Of a stretch of DNA of 64,000 nt, positions 34,015-42,625 are shown in pieces (within the stretch, counting starts at the first letter, position 1; each line of letters begins with the position of its first letter). The position numbers and the translations under genes are program-made. Under the pieces are notes generated by a model, which worked only from the letters and a program-made list of their open reading frames with translations, did no database searches and was not told the origin of the DNA. Origin of the DNA: Chloroflexota bacterium (lineage in GTDB: Bacteria > Chloroflexota > Limnocylindria > Limnocylindrales > CSP1-4); the NCBI GenBank assembly GCA_004297395.1, contig SCUO01000064.1, positions 1 to 64,000 on the forward strand, written 5' to 3'.

Positions 34015-35334
34015 TCAGCGGGCGAGCATCGCCCGGACCATGGTCAGGAACGGCCGATGCCGGACCGTCCGTGGGAAGACAACGCGCTTCATCCCGCCGA
34101 AGTCGCGATGGGCCTCGATCGCGCTCGCGAAGGCCGGCGCGAAGCCGGGATCGGCCAGCGGATCGAAGCCGTCCTCCCACCACAGCCCCACGACCCGGAG
34201 CGTGCCTGCCCGCCGCTCGATCCGGGGCTCGATCCGGCCCACCGGCCGGTCGCCGTACAGGATCGGCAGGACGTAGTAGCCCCAGCGCCGCTTCGCGGCC
34301 GGGACGTAGACCTCCCAGAGGTAGTCGAAGTCGAAGAGCCGGCGCAACAGGTCGCGGTCCCAGCAGAACGGGTCGAGGGGGGCCAGGAACGCGACGCCGG
34401 GAGTCCCGCCCCCGGGCGGTGACCCGTCGGCGACCTCGCGTCGGGCCTGCTCGAGGAAATCCACATCCGAGCCGACGATGAACCGCACGCCCTTGACGCC
34501 CTCGACGGCCACCGGGACGAGCGCGCCGTCCTCGACGAGCTCGTCCCGGAGCGCTGTCCGATGCGCGCCCGGGCGCTCGCCGTCTCCGGCCGCCGACGAA
34601 GGCCCAGTCCCGACCCACAGCTCCTGCTGGCCGCCGATCCCGAGCAGCCCGCCGCCGCGGTAGCGCGACAGGAGCCGGTGCCGGCGCTGCTCCCGCTCGG
34701 GCCGGACGTCGGCCAGGATCTCCGCCGGGAAGAGGCGCTCGGCGAGGTCGTAGATCCGGAGGTTGCCCTGGCGCCTCGCGATGCCTAGAACGCCCGATTC
34801 GGCGAGGGCCTCGAGGATCGCCCGGACCTGGTTCGTGGGGCGCCAGTACCAGTCGATCGCCTCGCGCGCCCCGACGTCCCGGGGCAGCAACGGCCCGTGG
34901 TCGCGGATTCGGGTCACCAGCTCGTCCACGAGCGGGGCGTGCCGCTCGAACGTCCCGCCGAGGTGAGCCTGGTTGTTCGTGTCCCAGGTCAGCCGGTACA
35001 GCGGCAGCTCCGCGGTAGGCACGATCGAGAGGCCCTTGTTGTAGGTCTCGTACAGGCGGCGCTCCTCGTACAGCCAGTGGTCCGTCCATGCACGGCGGTA
35101 GCCGGCGATCCGCGACAGCAGGACGAGGTCGTGGTTCCGGCCGGCGACCTCGAGCGGGTCGAACTGGAGCGAGCCGATCCGCTCGACGACCCGGAGCACG
35201 CTCGCCGGCTCCGCCGGCAACGAACGCGGCGGGGCGAGGAGGTGGCGCAGGACGAGGAATCGGCGCGCGACGGCGCGGTCGAGGTGGAGAGGGGGACCGG
35301 GCACCAGCGGATGGTAGCGGCGGAACCATGTCAC
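34015..35334 (-). CDS. YcaQ/AlkZ-like DNA glycosylase (winged-helix HTH_42 family)
   Basis: A 439-residue protein of the HTH_42 family that unhooks interstrand cross-links or removes bulky alkylated bases. The catalytic QxD motif appears in IGSLQFDPLEVAGRNHDLVL at about 54; Asp at the third position is the E. coli YcaQ form rather than the QxQ of Streptomyces AlkZ. Further family blocks are LYETYNKGLSIVP, FLAPLDPFCWDRDLLRRLFDFDYLWEVY and RWGYYVLPILYGDRPVGR. GTG at 35334 is used; a few residues could be trimmed. Divergent from the next gene across about 80 bp. Confidence 0.87.
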   Translation of the reverse strand: MTWFRRYHPLVPGPPLHLDRAVARRFLVLRHLLAPPRSLPAEPASVLRVVERIGSLQFDPLEVAGRNHDLVLLSRIAGYRRAWTDHWLYEERRLYETYNKGLSIVPTAELPLYRLTWDTNNQAHLGGTFERHAPLVDELVTRIRDHGPLLPRDVGAREAIDWYWRPTNQVRAILEALAESGVLGIARRQGNLRIYDLAERLFPAEILADVRPEREQRRHRLLSRYRGGGLLGIGGQQELWVGTGPSSAAGDGERPGAHRTALRDELVEDGALVPVAVEGVKGVRFIVGSDVDFLEQARREVADGSPPGGGTPGVAFLAPLDPFCWDRDLLRRLFDFDYLWEVYVPAAKRRWGYYVLPILYGDRPVGRIEPRIERRAGTLRVVGLWWEDGFDPLADPGFAPAFASAIEAHRDFGGMKRVVFPRTVRHRPFLTMVRAMLAR

Positions 35335-35378
35335 GAAGCTGGCAGCATTTCAGGTCGTGCCTCTATTACGTGATGCGA

Positions 35379-35384
35379 TATAGT
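35379..35384 (+). promoter_or_regulatory. -10 box of the 35414 gene
   Basis: TATAGT, about 30 nt before ATG 35414, followed by GGAGGAGGGGAG as ribosome-binding site, so this gene is leadered. No good -35 is visible. Confidence 0.5.
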
Positions 35385-35413
35385 GCCTGCCTGGACTGGA
35401 GGAGGGGAGATCG

Positions 35414-36199
35414 ATGGCCATCCGGTTCGTTGACGTCCTGCGCCAGATCGTGACCGGCGGTCTTGCCGGCGCGGTCACCGGCATCGTCGTGGCTGGCGCC
35501 GGGGGACGGCTTGTCATGCGGGCCGCGGCGGCTCTCAACCCCCAGGCGACCGGCGCCCGGACTGAGAACGGTGAGCTGGTCGGGGCGATCACCCTCGGCG
35601 GCAGCGCCTTCCTGATCGTCTTCAACGGGCTGTTGGCGGGGGTTACCGCCGGGATCGTCTGGGTCGTCCTCGCGCCGTGGCTCCCACGGGGCCGGTGGCG
35701 GCTCCCGATGGCGATGATCGCCGCGGCCGCGATCGGGACGCCGCTGCTCGTCCAGCCCGACAACCCCGACTTCCGGATCCTCGAGGCCGATGTCCCGATC
35801 CTGGCGATGCTCATCGGGCTGGTCGCGCTCATCGGCCTGGCGATCGCCTGGCTCGACGGACTCCTGGACCGGCGCCTGGCGCGACCCTCGAACGGGCCAT
35901 TGCCCCTGGGCGTGATCTATGCCGCCGCGACGCTCCCGGGTCTCCTCTTCGTGCCGCTCGCCCTCGGTTTCTATCTCTCGGCCGAGACTTGTGGCTGCCC
36001 GGACCCACCGATCGCGGTCGGCTTGGCGCTCGTCGCTGTCGGGCTCGCGACCGCATTGCTCTGGGCGATCCGGATCGTGTCCGGGCGGTCGGAGCCACCC
36101 GCTGCCCTGGCCGTCGCGGGCCGCATCGCCGTCCTCGCGGCAGTCCTGCTGGGGGCGATCCGCGTTGTGAGCGACGTGTCGCGGATCCTCGCGATCTGA
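35414..36199 (+). CDS. Multi-pass membrane protein of unknown function
   Basis: A 261-residue protein with about seven hydrophobic segments, for example IVTGGLAGAVTGIVVAGAGG, AFLIVFNGLLAGVTAGIVWV, ILAMLIGLVALIGLAIAWL and AVGLALVAVGLATALLWAI. A loop ETCGCPDPP contains two cysteines. No family recognised. The start has a strong Shine-Dalgarno. It stands alone between the divergent glycosylase and the next secreted protein. Confidence 0.75.
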   Translation: MAIRFVDVLRQIVTGGLAGAVTGIVVAGAGGRLVMRAAAALNPQATGARTENGELVGAITLGGSAFLIVFNGLLAGVTAGIVWVVLAPWLPRGRWRLPMAMIAAAAIGTPLLVQPDNPDFRILEADVPILAMLIGLVALIGLAIAWLDGLLDRRLARPSNGPLPLGVIYAAATLPGLLFVPLALGFYLSAETCGCPDPPIAVGLALVAVGLATALLWAIRIVSGRSEPPAALAVAGRIAVLAAVLLGAIRVVSDVSRILAI

Positions 36200-36278
36200 G
36201 CCGTGATCCCGGCGCGCTCGAGCCGCTTCACGGTTACCAAGGGAGCCGGCAGGGCCCGGCCGGCAGTACGGCCGGGGC

Positions 36279-37802
36279 ATGACTTCCGAGCCGGTGCGTA
36301 CCGCTGTCGCCGGCGCGCACCATGCGCCCGCGATGTCCGTGCTCCGCCGGAGTCCGCTCCCCACTCGGCGGGTTGGCGCTCGGGGAGTGCCGCTCGCCGC
36401 CCGCCTCGCGCTTGGCGCGGCGATCCTCGTTGCGCTCGGCGCGGGCCTATCCCTCGGGCCGTCGCGAGTCCTCGCCGCCGACCCCTCGGTGGCGCCCTCG
36501 CCGATGGTCTTTCACAACCCCCAGTACCTCGTCTGGATGGAGACGCATCAGACGAGCAACGGGCCCGTGGTCGACCAGGCGTACTGGCTCTACATCGAGC
36601 CGCCCGACGAGGATGGGCATTGGGCCGTCCCCGACGGCGGCGGCGGCATCTTCCACTACTGGGGCCACCTCGTCGGCGGGCCATTCAGCGGCGAGGCGGA
36701 CGCCTGCCCGGCGATGCTCGCCGCGGGCGTCACGTCGCTGCAGGCCTGGATCGTCGCGGCCGGCGAGGAGGCCCAGATCGCCGACTGCGCCCGCTACCTC
36801 GTCACCTCCGCCCCGGCGGTCACCGCACCACCCGGCGATGCCGGGGGCACTGTCGGCTCCGGCGATGTCGATGGTCCGGGCATCGATCCGGACGTCGATC
36901 CCGAGGGGCTCGGAATCGCGATCATGCTGATCGGCGCGCTCCTCTTCGGCGGCAGCGCCGCCCTCGGCGTCGGCGCCGGCGGGGTCCGCTCGCCGGCAGT
37001 CGACCCGGTCCTCGGCCAGCCACCCACCAGGACCACCGAGCCCGTGGAGCCGGAGGCGGACCCCTGCGCCGCTCAGGCCGACGCCGTGGGCCAGGCCAGC
37101 GCGACAGGCCGCTACCTGAATGACCTCCTCGCCTCGTGCCGGCGCTACGAGGCCCTGCTCCAGGAGCAGATCGACACGCTCGCCAACCTCGTCCTGCCGG
37201 GCAGCGTCCTGCTCGACCTGGGTTTCGCGGCCGGCGGGCTGTCGGGCGGCCTCGGTGGGGTCCTGGGCCGGAAGCTGATCGCCTCGGCGACGTTCCGGGC
37301 CGCGCTCGGCGAGGCGGTCGTCAAGGACGTCGTCAAGGAGCTCGGAAAGCAGGCCCTCGGCAGCGCCGGCGATGCCCTCGATCCGGGCAAGCTCGGGACG
37401 GAGGGCGGCAGGAGCGCGGTCAAGCAGTCCGTCCTCGCCGGCGTCAAGGAGATGCTCATCAACAAGCACTTCTTCGATTCCGTCGCACCGGGTGCGCCGA
37501 GCAAGGTCTTCCGCGACCCAGTTGGCTACACGAAGTTCCTGCGCGAGGTGGGCGAGTACGCCGAATCGGTGGCCGGCCCGATCACGGAAGGGATGGGCGC
37601 CCTCTTCGACCTCTACGAAGGCGTCAGCAATGGCCTCGAGCTCAAGGAGCGGCTGGACACGCTCCGCGCACTCCGGGACCGGATCGCCGACCGGCGTGTC
37701 GAGCTCGAGATCAAGTTCGAGGACGCGGTTGCTGCGCAGCAGTTCGCGGCCGAGCGGCTGGCCCACTGCCGCGAGATCAACGCACCCGGCTGGCGGCCGT
37801 GA
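36279..37802 (+). CDS. Exported protein with membrane segment and C-terminal helical region, function unknown
   Basis: A 507-residue protein. An N-terminal signal or anchor lies at about 38-66 (LAARLALGAAILVALGAG); ATG 36333 is an alternative start closer to it. An outer region with paired Cys (about 70-190) is followed by a Gly/Asp linker, a second membrane segment at about 208-235 (GIAIMLIGALLFGGSAALGV), then a mostly helical C-terminal half with coiled-coil character near the end (ELKERLDTLRALRDRIADRR). No family recognised. The stop overlaps the next gene (GTGA), so the two products probably act together. Confidence 0.7.
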   Translation: MTSEPVRTAVAGAHHAPAMSVLRRSPLPTRRVGARGVPLAARLALGAAILVALGAGLSLGPSRVLAADPSVAPSPMVFHNPQYLVWMETHQTSNGPVVDQAYWLYIEPPDEDGHWAVPDGGGGIFHYWGHLVGGPFSGEADACPAMLAAGVTSLQAWIVAAGEEAQIADCARYLVTSAPAVTAPPGDAGGTVGSGDVDGPGIDPDVDPEGLGIAIMLIGALLFGGSAALGVGAGGVRSPAVDPVLGQPPTRTTEPVEPEADPCAAQADAVGQASATGRYLNDLLASCRRYEALLQEQIDTLANLVLPGSVLLDLGFAAGGLSGGLGGVLGRKLIASATFRAALGEAVVKDVVKELGKQALGSAGDALDPGKLGTEGGRSAVKQSVLAGVKEMLINKHFFDSVAPGAPSKVFRDPVGYTKFLREVGEYAESVAGPITEGMGALFDLYEGVSNGLELKERLDTLRALRDRIADRRVELEIKFEDAVAAQQFAAERLAHCREINAPGWRP

Positions 37803-38575
37803 GCGGTCCTCGCCGCCCCCTCCGCGCTCGCCTCTCCCGGCGCGGCATGGTCCTGGGCTCCGCGCTCATGCTGGGTGGTGCGATCCTGCGGTTCGGCGCG
37901 GTTCCGCTGGGCTGGGCCGCCGGAAGCCCAGACCCGGGCTCGAGCCCGTCGCCGGCCTCGGCCGGGGACCTGGCCACCTCGCCGCCGGCTGCCCTGGCAT
38001 CCACGGACGACCTGCCCGACGATGCCGACCTGTGGTTCGCGGACGACTTCATCGCGGAGGGAGCCTGGCCGGTCGGTGATCTCGACCTCGTGGTGGCGTC
38101 GATCTCCTCGGCAGGCTACGTCCTCGAGGCGGACCCGGCCGATCTGCCGGTCGTGATCGTCGCCGCTGCCGGGGAGGGCTCACCCGGCGGGGGCGGACGA
38201 TCGGTCACCGTCCAGGTGGTCGTGACGTTCGGGCCGGGCGACCCAGGAGTGAGCGCCGGCCCGATCCTGGAGGACGCCACTGGGGTGCGCCTCATGGTCC
38301 TGGTCTCGGCCGACGGCGGGGTCGGCCTCTACCGCGACAGCATCGAGTCCTTCGACCTCCTCGCCTCGGCCTCGGTGGCCCCGCCCGAGGGCGCGCTGAC
38401 CGTCGGCCTGACCCTCGATCGCGGGACGGTGCTCGTGATCGCCGACGGCGTGGCCGTGACGTCGGCTGCCGTGGGCGCGGAGCCCGTGGCCGTGGGCTTG
38501 GCGGTCTGGTCGCCCTTCGGGGCCGCGACCGTCTCGTTCGGCGGCTATCGCGTCTGGTCGCGGCTACCCGCCTGA
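37799..38575 (+). CDS. Exported protein with Tat-like signal, function unknown
   Basis: A 258-residue protein. The N-terminus has twin arginine followed by a hydrophobic stretch (LSRRGMVLGSALMLGGAIL), a possible Tat signal, then a Ser/Pro linker and a beta-rich domain (FADDFIAEGAWPVGDLDL to the C-terminus) that resembles a jelly-roll or laminin-G-like sandwich in pattern. No family named. GTG 37799 overlaps the upstream stop; its 3' end overlaps the convergent NUDIX gene by 12 bp. Confidence 0.65.
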   Translation: MSGPRRPLRARLSRRGMVLGSALMLGGAILRFGAVPLGWAAGSPDPGSSPSPASAGDLATSPPAALASTDDLPDDADLWFADDFIAEGAWPVGDLDLVVASISSAGYVLEADPADLPVVIVAAAGEGSPGGGGRSVTVQVVVTFGPGDPGVSAGPILEDATGVRLMVLVSADGGVGLYRDSIESFDLLASASVAPPEGALTVGLTLDRGTVLVIADGVAVTSAAVGAEPVAVGLAVWSPFGAATVSFGGYRVWSRLPA

Positions 38576-39064
38576 TCCGCCGTTTCCGACAAGCTCCAGG
38601 AATCGATCGACCAGCTCGGCCTGGGACGGGTTCGCGCGACGGCGGGCCTCGTCGACGCCGAACCACGCCACCCGGTCGATCTCGGGGAACGTCCGGAGGC
38701 GCGTGCTGCCGGGTGGCCATGGCATCTCGAACGTGTTCGACGTGGCGGCATCGGGGTCCATATCGCCCTCGACGGCCCAGCAGTGGACGTGCTTGCCGCT
38801 CGCCTGGACGACGAACCCGAGATCCAGTGGCGCGGTCGCGGGATCCCGGGCGACGGCGGCGAGGGCGTGGCCCGTCTCCTCCTCGAACTCCCGGGCCGCG
38901 GCGGCGAGGAGCTCGTCGGATCCGTCTGGCTCGCCCTTTGGGATCGTCCAGTGCCCGGCATCGCGATTCGCGAAGAAGGGTCCGCCCGGGTGGGCGAGGA
39001 GGACCTCCACGACACCGTCCCGGTGGCGGTAGAGCAGGATCCCGGCGCTGACCTTCCGGCTCAC
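38564..39064 (-). CDS. NUDIX hydrolase
   Basis: A 166-residue NUDIX protein. The NUDIX box is recognisable as GEPDGSDELLAAAAREFEEETGH with the REFEEETG core that binds Mg; the start SRKVSAGILLYRHRDGVVEV and the block PGGPFFANRDAGHWTIPKGE fit the diadenosine tetraphosphatase/MutT-like group that keeps the PKGE form. It should cleave a nucleoside diphosphate linked to another moiety. GTG 39064 overlaps the YetF gene stop (4 bp), so the two are translated together. Confidence 0.9.
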   Translation of the reverse strand: MSRKVSAGILLYRHRDGVVEVLLAHPGGPFFANRDAGHWTIPKGEPDGSDELLAAAAREFEEETGHALAAVARDPATAPLDLGFVVQASGKHVHCWAVEGDMDPDAATSNTFEMPWPPGSTRLRTFPEIDRVAWFGVDEARRRANPSQAELVDRFLELVGNGGSGG

Positions 39065-39606
39065 CGCCCCGCTCCCCGTGTTCGGTAACGGCGGACGCCC
39101 TTTCGGAGGCGGACGCTCGTCCCGGCCCGCGGGATGACGCTGATCGAGCCGTCGTGCTCGAGGACCGCGAGCTTCACCTCGTCGACCGATTCGAGACCGT
39201 GCTCGCGGAGGGCCGCGGCGAGGTCCTCGTCGTCGAGCTCCTCGCGATCGAGGGCCGGCCGGTCCCACTTGCCATCGGTGGCGATCGTCGTCGCCGGGAC
39301 GTCCAGGATCCGGCGGACGATCGCGAAGCGATGGCGAGCCACGGCGACGGTCTTGTTGGCGAGGAACAGCGTCACCACGATCATCGCGGCCCCGGGCAGC
39401 GACGCGTCCGGGCCGGTGATCGCGGGCTGGAGCGCGTTCGCGGCCAGGAGCACCGCGGCGAGATCGAAGATCGTGAACTGGCCGAGCTCGCGCTTGCCGG
39501 ACAGGCGCAGGGCGACCAGGAAGACGACGTAGACGACGAGGCTGCGGACGACGAGCTCGATGGGCGAGACGGCCAGGCGCCAGGCATCGCCGAAGAGATC
39601 GGGCAC
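39061..39606 (-). CDS. YetF-like (DUF421) membrane protein
   Basis: A 181-residue protein with about three N-terminal membrane helices (VVRSLVVYVVFLVALRLSGK, QFTIFDLAAVLLAANALQPA, AAMIVVTLFLANKTVAVA) and a C-terminal soluble YetF domain (about 95-181; DREELDDEDLAAALREHGLE, VKLAVLEHDGSISVIPR). KRELGQFTIFDL is a family hallmark. Function unknown; linked to the cell envelope in Bacillus. GTG 39606 is chosen; the long track ORF upstream is antisense to the Eis-like gene. First of a two-gene unit with the NUDIX gene. Confidence 0.85.
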   Translation of the reverse strand: MPDLFGDAWRLAVSPIELVVRSLVVYVVFLVALRLSGKRELGQFTIFDLAAVLLAANALQPAITGPDASLPGAAMIVVTLFLANKTVAVARHRFAIVRRILDVPATTIATDGKWDRPALDREELDDEDLAAALREHGLESVDEVKLAVLEHDGSISVIPRAGTSVRLRKGVRRYRTRGAGR

Positions 39607-39708
39607 GGCGGCATCCTGCCACAGTGCCGGACCCGCCGGCCCGGCGATAGGGCGGGCGTGGCGCGCCGGGCGGGCTCGGCGGGCCGGCATCGCGGCGGCA
39701 GCCCGTTG

Positions 39709-39714
39709 TACCCT
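39709..39714 (+). promoter_or_regulatory. -10 box of a leaderless promoter
   Basis: TACCCT ends 6 nt before ATG 39721; no Shine-Dalgarno. Confidence 0.55.
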
Positions 39715-39720
39715 CGCCCG

Positions 39721-40962
39721 ATGTCCTCCCAGCCTGACATCGATGTCCGCCGCATCCGGCCCGAGGAGCTCGTCCCGTGGCTGGAGACGATGGCGACCGC
39801 GTTCCTCAGCAACCCCGACGTCGCCCGGGTCGCCGAGCGCAACGCGCCGTACTACGACTACGCTCGGACGTGGGGCGCCTTCGACGGCCGGGTCGTGGGC
39901 ACCCTCCGCTCGTGGGCGACCGAGCTCACCGTCCCCGGCGGCGCGCTGGTCCCGGCGGCTGCGGTCGCGGGCGTCACCGTCCTGCCGAGCCATCGACGCC
40001 GGGGGATCCTCCGCCGGATGATCGCCGCCGAGCACGAGGCCGCCCGCGAGCGGGGCGAGCCGATCGGGCTCCTGTACGCGTCGGAGGCCTCGATCTACGG
40101 CCGCTTCGGCTATGGCGTGGGGGTCACCGAGTGCGACCTGACGCTCGACACGCGGTCGACCGGTTTCGCCGCCGGTACGGCGGTCGGCGGCGTGGCGCTG
40201 GCGTCGCTCGACGAGGCGACCGTCGCGCTCATCCGCGACGTGTACGACCGCTACCGACGGACGCGGGCCGGCGAGATCCGGCGGCGCGACCACTCGTTCG
40301 CATCGGCCCTCGGGCTGGTCGATTCCGGCTGGGACCGGCCCTGGAAGGGCTGGGTCGCCGTGCATCGGGGCGCCGCCGGCGTCGCCGACGGCTACGTCCG
40401 CTACGGGGCCGAGCTGAAATGGGAGCACGGCCAGCCACGCTCGATCGTGACGGTCAACGACCTCATCGCCCTGGACGATGCCGCATACGACGCGCTCTGG
40501 CGATTCATCGCCGAGCTCGATCTCGTGGCCACGGTCAACGCCGAGCGGCGCTCACCGTTCGAGCGCCTGCCGTGGATCCTCAGCGACAGGCGCGCCCTCG
40601 TCCTCGAGGGCGTCGGGGACGGGCTGTGGGTCAGTCTCCTCGACGTCCCCACCGCGCTCGCCGCGCGCCGCTACGAGCGACAGGGCGACATCGTCATCGA
40701 GGTCATCGATGCCGAGCCGGGGGCCGGGCGGACCCGGGTCCGGCTGGAGGCCGGGCCGGACGTCGCGGCCTGCTCGGCGACCACTCGCGGCCCCGACCTG
40801 ACCGTCCATGCCGATGCCCTCGGCGCGGCATATCTCGGCGGAACGCCACTCCGCCACGCCGTGCTGCCGCGGGGCTTCGAGGAGCACCGGCCGGGCGCGC
40901 TGGCCGAGGCCGACGCGCTCCTGCGGACGCTCGACGCGCCGCGCTGCGCGACCTTCTTCTGA
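39721..40962 (+). CDS. Eis-family GNAT acetyltransferase
   Basis: A 413-residue protein with the Eis architecture: two GNAT domains and a C-terminal SCP2-like domain. The acetyl-CoA loop is VAGVTVLPSHRRRGILRRMI at about 85; EASIYGRFGYGVG follows, and the protein ends with the free C-terminal carboxylate region APRCATFF, as in Eis where the C-terminus acts in catalysis. Mycobacterial Eis acetylates several amines of aminoglycosides; natural substrates here are unknown. ATG 39721 is supported by the -10 box just upstream. Confidence 0.88.
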   Translation: MSSQPDIDVRRIRPEELVPWLETMATAFLSNPDVARVAERNAPYYDYARTWGAFDGRVVGTLRSWATELTVPGGALVPAAAVAGVTVLPSHRRRGILRRMIAAEHEAARERGEPIGLLYASEASIYGRFGYGVGVTECDLTLDTRSTGFAAGTAVGGVALASLDEATVALIRDVYDRYRRTRAGEIRRRDHSFASALGLVDSGWDRPWKGWVAVHRGAAGVADGYVRYGAELKWEHGQPRSIVTVNDLIALDDAAYDALWRFIAELDLVATVNAERRSPFERLPWILSDRRALVLEGVGDGLWVSLLDVPTALAARRYERQGDIVIEVIDAEPGAGRTRVRLEAGPDVAACSATTRGPDLTVHADALGAAYLGGTPLRHAVLPRGFEEHRPGALAEADALLRTLDAPRCATFF

Positions 40963-40979
40963 GCTCCGCGCCGCGCTCG

Positions 40980-42137
40980 TCAGCGGCCGGCCGGCCGACC
41001 CCTTGTCACCTCGGTGTAGATCGACGCCAGCGCTCGGGCGGTCCAGTCGGCGTCATGTTCCTCGGCCCACGCTCGGGCCGCGCGGCCGAGGCGGACACGC
41101 CGCTCCGGGTCGCGAGCCAGGGCCACGATCGCGTCGCCGAGGGCGGCCGCGTCGCCGACCGGCACGGCTACCGCGGCCGGCGGGTCGGTCCGGGCCAGTT
41201 CCGCGACCAGGCCGACGGCTGTGCCGACCGTCGGGACGCCCGCCGCCGCGGCCTCGAGGACGGCCACGCCCTGGCTCTCGTGGTACGAGCCCTGGACCGC
41301 GAGGTCCGCCGATCGCCACGCGGCACGAACCGCCGCGTGCGGCTGGAAACCGGCAAACGCGACGGCCCTATCGATCCCCAGGGCCCGGGCGAGACCGGCG
41401 GTCGAGCCGCCGAGGGTGTCCTCACCCAGCCATTCGAGGCGGACTGCGTCGCCCAGGCTGGCCCTGGCCCTCGCCACCGCGCCGAGCACGAGCTCGGGGC
41501 CCTTGACCCGATTGATGCTCGCCGCGACGACGAGGCGGAGCGGACGCTCGGGCCCAGGGCCGGAATCGGGTGGGAGGGCGACCGGGGCATCAGGCGGATC
41601 GTCGCGTTCGGCGCCGAGGGGCAGCCAGCGGGAATCGGGACGACGGACGAGCAGCGGTTCCAGGGCCAAGCGGCTCCCAGCCGTGACCACGGACGCCCGC
41701 CTGAGGGCCAGGGCTGCGTGGCCGCGGCGCCGCCACGTCCTCGCTCCGCCGTACTCGATCCTCGGCAGGGCAACGAGCTCGCCGCCGCCCACGCTCGCCA
41801 CGACGGGGACCCGGGCCAGTGCGCCCCCGAGGATCGCGATCGTGCTCGACGGGCCGAGCCAGATCGCGTGGATGACGTCGGGCTGGAAGCCGCGGATCGC
41901 CGAGATCGCGGCCGCCGTGGCACCTGGCCGCCCGAGGAGGCCCCGCCGTCGCCGGCCGAGCGCGAGGATCGCGGCGCCCTCGAGCCGGTAGGAGGCCGGC
42001 TCGGCGACCTGGTCCGTCGCCACGACGAGCACGTCGTGTCGCATCGAAAGGCGACGGACGAGCGACAGCAGGGCCGGGATGACCGCGCGAACGCCGTCCG
42101 CGCCCACGCCGCCCGGAACGACCAGCACGATGCGCAC
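40980..42137 (-). CDS. GT4-type glycosyltransferase
   Basis: A 385-residue GT-B fold glycosyltransferase of family 4. The N-domain starts VRIVLVVPGGVGADGVRAVI with a donor/acceptor Gly loop, and the C-domain has LVVAASINRVKGPELVLGAV, FAGFQPHAAVRAAWRSADLAV and the nucleotide-sugar motif GSYHESQGVAVLEAAAAGVP, with the E-x7-E pair. It should transfer a sugar from an NDP donor, probably in envelope glycan or lipid synthesis. GTG 42137 is only 23 bp from the divergent start at 42161, and a -10 hexamer ends 6 nt before it. Confidence 0.88.
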   Translation of the reverse strand: MRIVLVVPGGVGADGVRAVIPALLSLVRRLSMRHDVLVVATDQVAEPASYRLEGAAILALGRRRRGLLGRPGATAAAISAIRGFQPDVIHAIWLGPSSTIAILGGALARVPVVASVGGGELVALPRIEYGGARTWRRRGHAALALRRASVVTAGSRLALEPLLVRRPDSRWLPLGAERDDPPDAPVALPPDSGPGPERPLRLVVAASINRVKGPELVLGAVARARASLGDAVRLEWLGEDTLGGSTAGLARALGIDRAVAFAGFQPHAAVRAAWRSADLAVQGSYHESQGVAVLEAAAAGVPTVGTAVGLVAELARTDPPAAVAVPVGDAAALGDAIVALARDPERRVRLGRAARAWAEEHDADWTARALASIYTEVTRGRPAGR

Positions 42138-42143
42138 GCCGCG

Positions 42144-42153
42144 ACGGTACCCT
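42144..42153. promoter_or_regulatory. Overlapping divergent -10 boxes (bidirectional leaderless promoter)
   Basis: ACGGTACCCT contains TACCCT on the plus strand (42148-42153, 7 nt before ATG 42161) and TACCGT on the minus strand (42149-42144, 6 nt before GTG 42137). The two hexamers share the central TA. The whole intergenic region is 23 bp. Confidence 0.6.
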
Positions 42154-42160
42154 GCCGCTG

Positions 42161-42502
42161 ATGCGTCGAACCATCGGTTTCGTCCTCGCTGGCGTCGTGG
42201 CGCTGTGGCTGGTGGGATTCGTGCCTGCCTCTGCCTCGACGATCGGCCTTGCCCTGGTCGTTGGCGTGGGGGTCGCGGGTGGGCGAGCCGCCGGTGAGCC
42301 GATGCATGTCCTGGCGCTCGCCGGCGGCGCCTTCCTGGGGGCGGCGTCGAGCGGCTACGCCAGGGGGCTGGCGGGTGACGGCCCGGACATGGCCGCCATC
42401 GCGACCGGGTCGGCGGTCGTCGCGATCGTCGTCGGGGTCGCCGGGCTCGTCGCGCATGCGCTGAACGCGGCGGCGCGGCCGGCCTCGCCGCCCCGTCGCT
42501 GA
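42161..42502 (+). CDS. Small four-helix membrane protein of unknown function
   Basis: A 113-residue protein, almost entirely hydrophobic: TIGFVLAGVVALWLVGFVPA, TIGLALVVGVGVAGGRAAG, LALAGGAFLGAASSGYARGL and IATGSAVVAIVVGVAGLVAHA. No family recognised. It begins leaderless 7 nt after a -10 box shared with the divergent glycosyltransferase, so the two genes are probably co-expressed. Confidence 0.7.
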   Translation: MRRTIGFVLAGVVALWLVGFVPASASTIGLALVVGVGVAGGRAAGEPMHVLALAGGAFLGAASSGYARGLAGDGPDMAAIATGSAVVAIVVGVAGLVAHALNAAARPASPPRR

Positions 42503-42574
42503 GGGAGGCTCCGGCGCGCTCTGGCAAGCTTGGGCGGGGGCCGTGCCCAACCACGTGAGCGTCGACATCCGGTG

Positions 42575-42609
42575 AACATGACAGGTCTTGTCATGTTGTC
42601 GGGATAGGC
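42575..42609 (+). promoter_or_regulatory. 23-bp inverted repeat plus -10 box before the 42626 gene
   Basis: AACATGACAGGTCTTGTCATGTT (42575-42597) is a perfect 9+9 inverted repeat with a 5-bp centre. Six bp later lies TAGGCT (42604-42609), a -10 hexamer. A second copy with the same spacing precedes the WYL gene, so the WYL protein is the probable ligand. Confidence 0.7.
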
Positions 42610-42625
42610 TTCGGACATCAACGGA

